From Halomonas korlensis (GTDB taxonomy: Bacteria > Pseudomonadota > Gammaproteobacteria > Pseudomonadales > Halomonadaceae), in assembly GCF_900116705.1 (NCBI RefSeq), contig NZ_FPBP01000004.1, forward strand, positions 1 to 64,000: a stretch of 64,000 nucleotides of DNA, written 5' to 3'. The notes below the pieces were generated by a model. The model had not been told where the DNA came from. It did not search any database and saw only the letters and a program-made list of their open reading frames with translations. Below, piece by piece: positions 63,346-64,000 of the stretch; position 1 is the stretch's first letter; each line of letters begins with the position of its first letter. The translations under genes were made by a program, and so were the position numbers.

Positions 63346-64000
63346 TCAGTCGTCCTCTTCGCGGGCCTGCGCTGCGGCCAGACGCTCTTCTTCCTCTTCC
63401 TGGGCGTACTCGATGACCATCATCAGCTCGTCGACGTCGGCCGGGGTGTTGTCATGCTCGAAGCAGCCGGTCAGCTGGGTATCCGGATAGAGCTCGCCGG
63501 CTTCATAGAGCGACCAGATCTCCTTGCCGAAGTCGGTGTTCAGGAGCTCCGGGGCGAAGCGGCCGAAGTAGCGGCGCATGTTGTCGACGTCGCGCTCGAA
63601 CATCCGCTCGGCGCTGTTGTTGCCGGCGGCGTCCACCGCCTGGGGCAGGTCGATGATCACCGGACCTTCCTCGGCGAGCAGCACGTTGAACTCGGAGAGG
63701 TCGCCGTGGATCAGGCCGGCACACAGCATGCGCACCACATCGCCGATCACCTTGTCGTAGTAGGTTCGGGCCTGCTCGGCGGTCAGGGTCACGTCATCCA
63801 GCCGCGGGGCGGTCATGCCCTCGGCGTCCATGATGATCTCCATCAGCAGCACGCCATCGACGAAGCCGAAGGGCTTGGGCACGCGCACGTCCGCCGCGGC
63901 CAGCCGATACAGCGCATCGACCTCTGAATTCAGCCAGGCCTGCTCCTGCTCCTTCTGGCCGTAGCGCGTCTTCTTGGCCATGGCCCGCGAGCGGCGACTG
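63346..64000 (-). CDS. RIO1-family atypical serine/threonine kinase (partial, cut by window edge)
   Basis: The frame is open to the right edge, so the N-terminus lies outside. A bacterial RIO kinase has about 280 residues; here about 217 are present. Seen are VDALYRLAAADVRVPKPFGF, the catalytic loop LIHGDLSEFNVLL (Asp and Asn), the metal-binding IIDLPQAVDAAG and RDVDNMRRYFGRFAPELL. It ends with an acidic tail (QEEEEERLAAAQAREEDD). Its target in bacteria is unknown. The ATG at 63981 is an internal Met in a conserved region, not the start. Confidence 0.92.
   Translation of the reverse strand, partial: SRRSRAMAKKTRYGQKEQEQAWLNSEVDALYRLAAADVRVPKPFGFVDGVLLMEIIMDAEGMTAPRLDDVTLTAEQARTYYDKVIGDVVRMLCAGLIHGDLSEFNVLLAEEGPVIIDLPQAVDAAGNNSAERMFERDVDNMRRYFGRFAPELLNTDFGKEIWSLYEAGELYPDTQLTGCFEHDNTPADVDELMMVIEYAQEEEEERLAAAQAREEDD

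Overview
The window is GC-rich chromosomal DNA of a gammaproteobacterium. Protein similarities that I recognise (RadD, RluB/ScpAB, OpgD, umuDC, PutA, EgtB/EgtD, TRAP transporters) and the general style fit a halophile of the Halomonadaceae; this is inference from the sequence, not a database match. Coding density is high except for about 12.0-19.5 kb, which is gene-poor and full of fragments.

Layout. 0-12 kb is core genome: tRNA-Lys, rluB-scpB-scpA, radD, purL, mltF, tadA, tesB and tRNA-Thr(CGT). 12-19.5 kb, starting right at the tRNA-Thr 3' end, looks like a decayed island: short direct repeats, a 24-residue membrane peptide, an IS3 remnant, two diverged copies of a ~240 bp repeat, a Crp/Fnr regulator, a PHB-depolymerase-like esterase with an N-terminal duplication, an IS630 remnant, a patatin phospholipase and several broken small genes. 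19.5-27.4 kb is one catabolic operon under a GntR regulator: class III CoA-transferase, TRAP transporter (order M-P-Q), an aconitase-like hydratase and an HMG-CoA-lyase-like enzyme. Together they predict import of a branched dicarboxylate, hydration, CoA activation and retro-Claisen cleavage.

38.3-27.5 kb (minus strand) is the most unusual block. It is a compact cluster with all seven complex I membrane subunits (nuoA, H, J, K, L, M, N) and one fused NuoB/NuoD-like protein that has lost the N2 cluster cysteines. There is no NuoC, E, F, G or I. The ergothioneine genes egtB and egtD follow directly downstream.

38.5-43.9 kb holds a frameshifted copper-binding four-helix protein, umuDC, and a complete IS1595-family element (1046 bp, 8-bp target duplication) inserted precisely inside the LexA box of umuDC, then a GGDEF-EAL protein. 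44-64 kb is mostly housekeeping and accessory metabolism: monooxygenase, opgD, ridA, a quinone-oxidoreductase-like MDR, a 28-residue membrane peptide, a CPA1 antiporter, nadE, pncC, an M24 protein without metal ligands, a YeeN-type YebC protein, an alpha/beta hydrolase, an RND efflux pair, a LysE remnant, a creatininase-family gene broken in a poly-A run, putA, and a RIO-type kinase that runs off the right edge.
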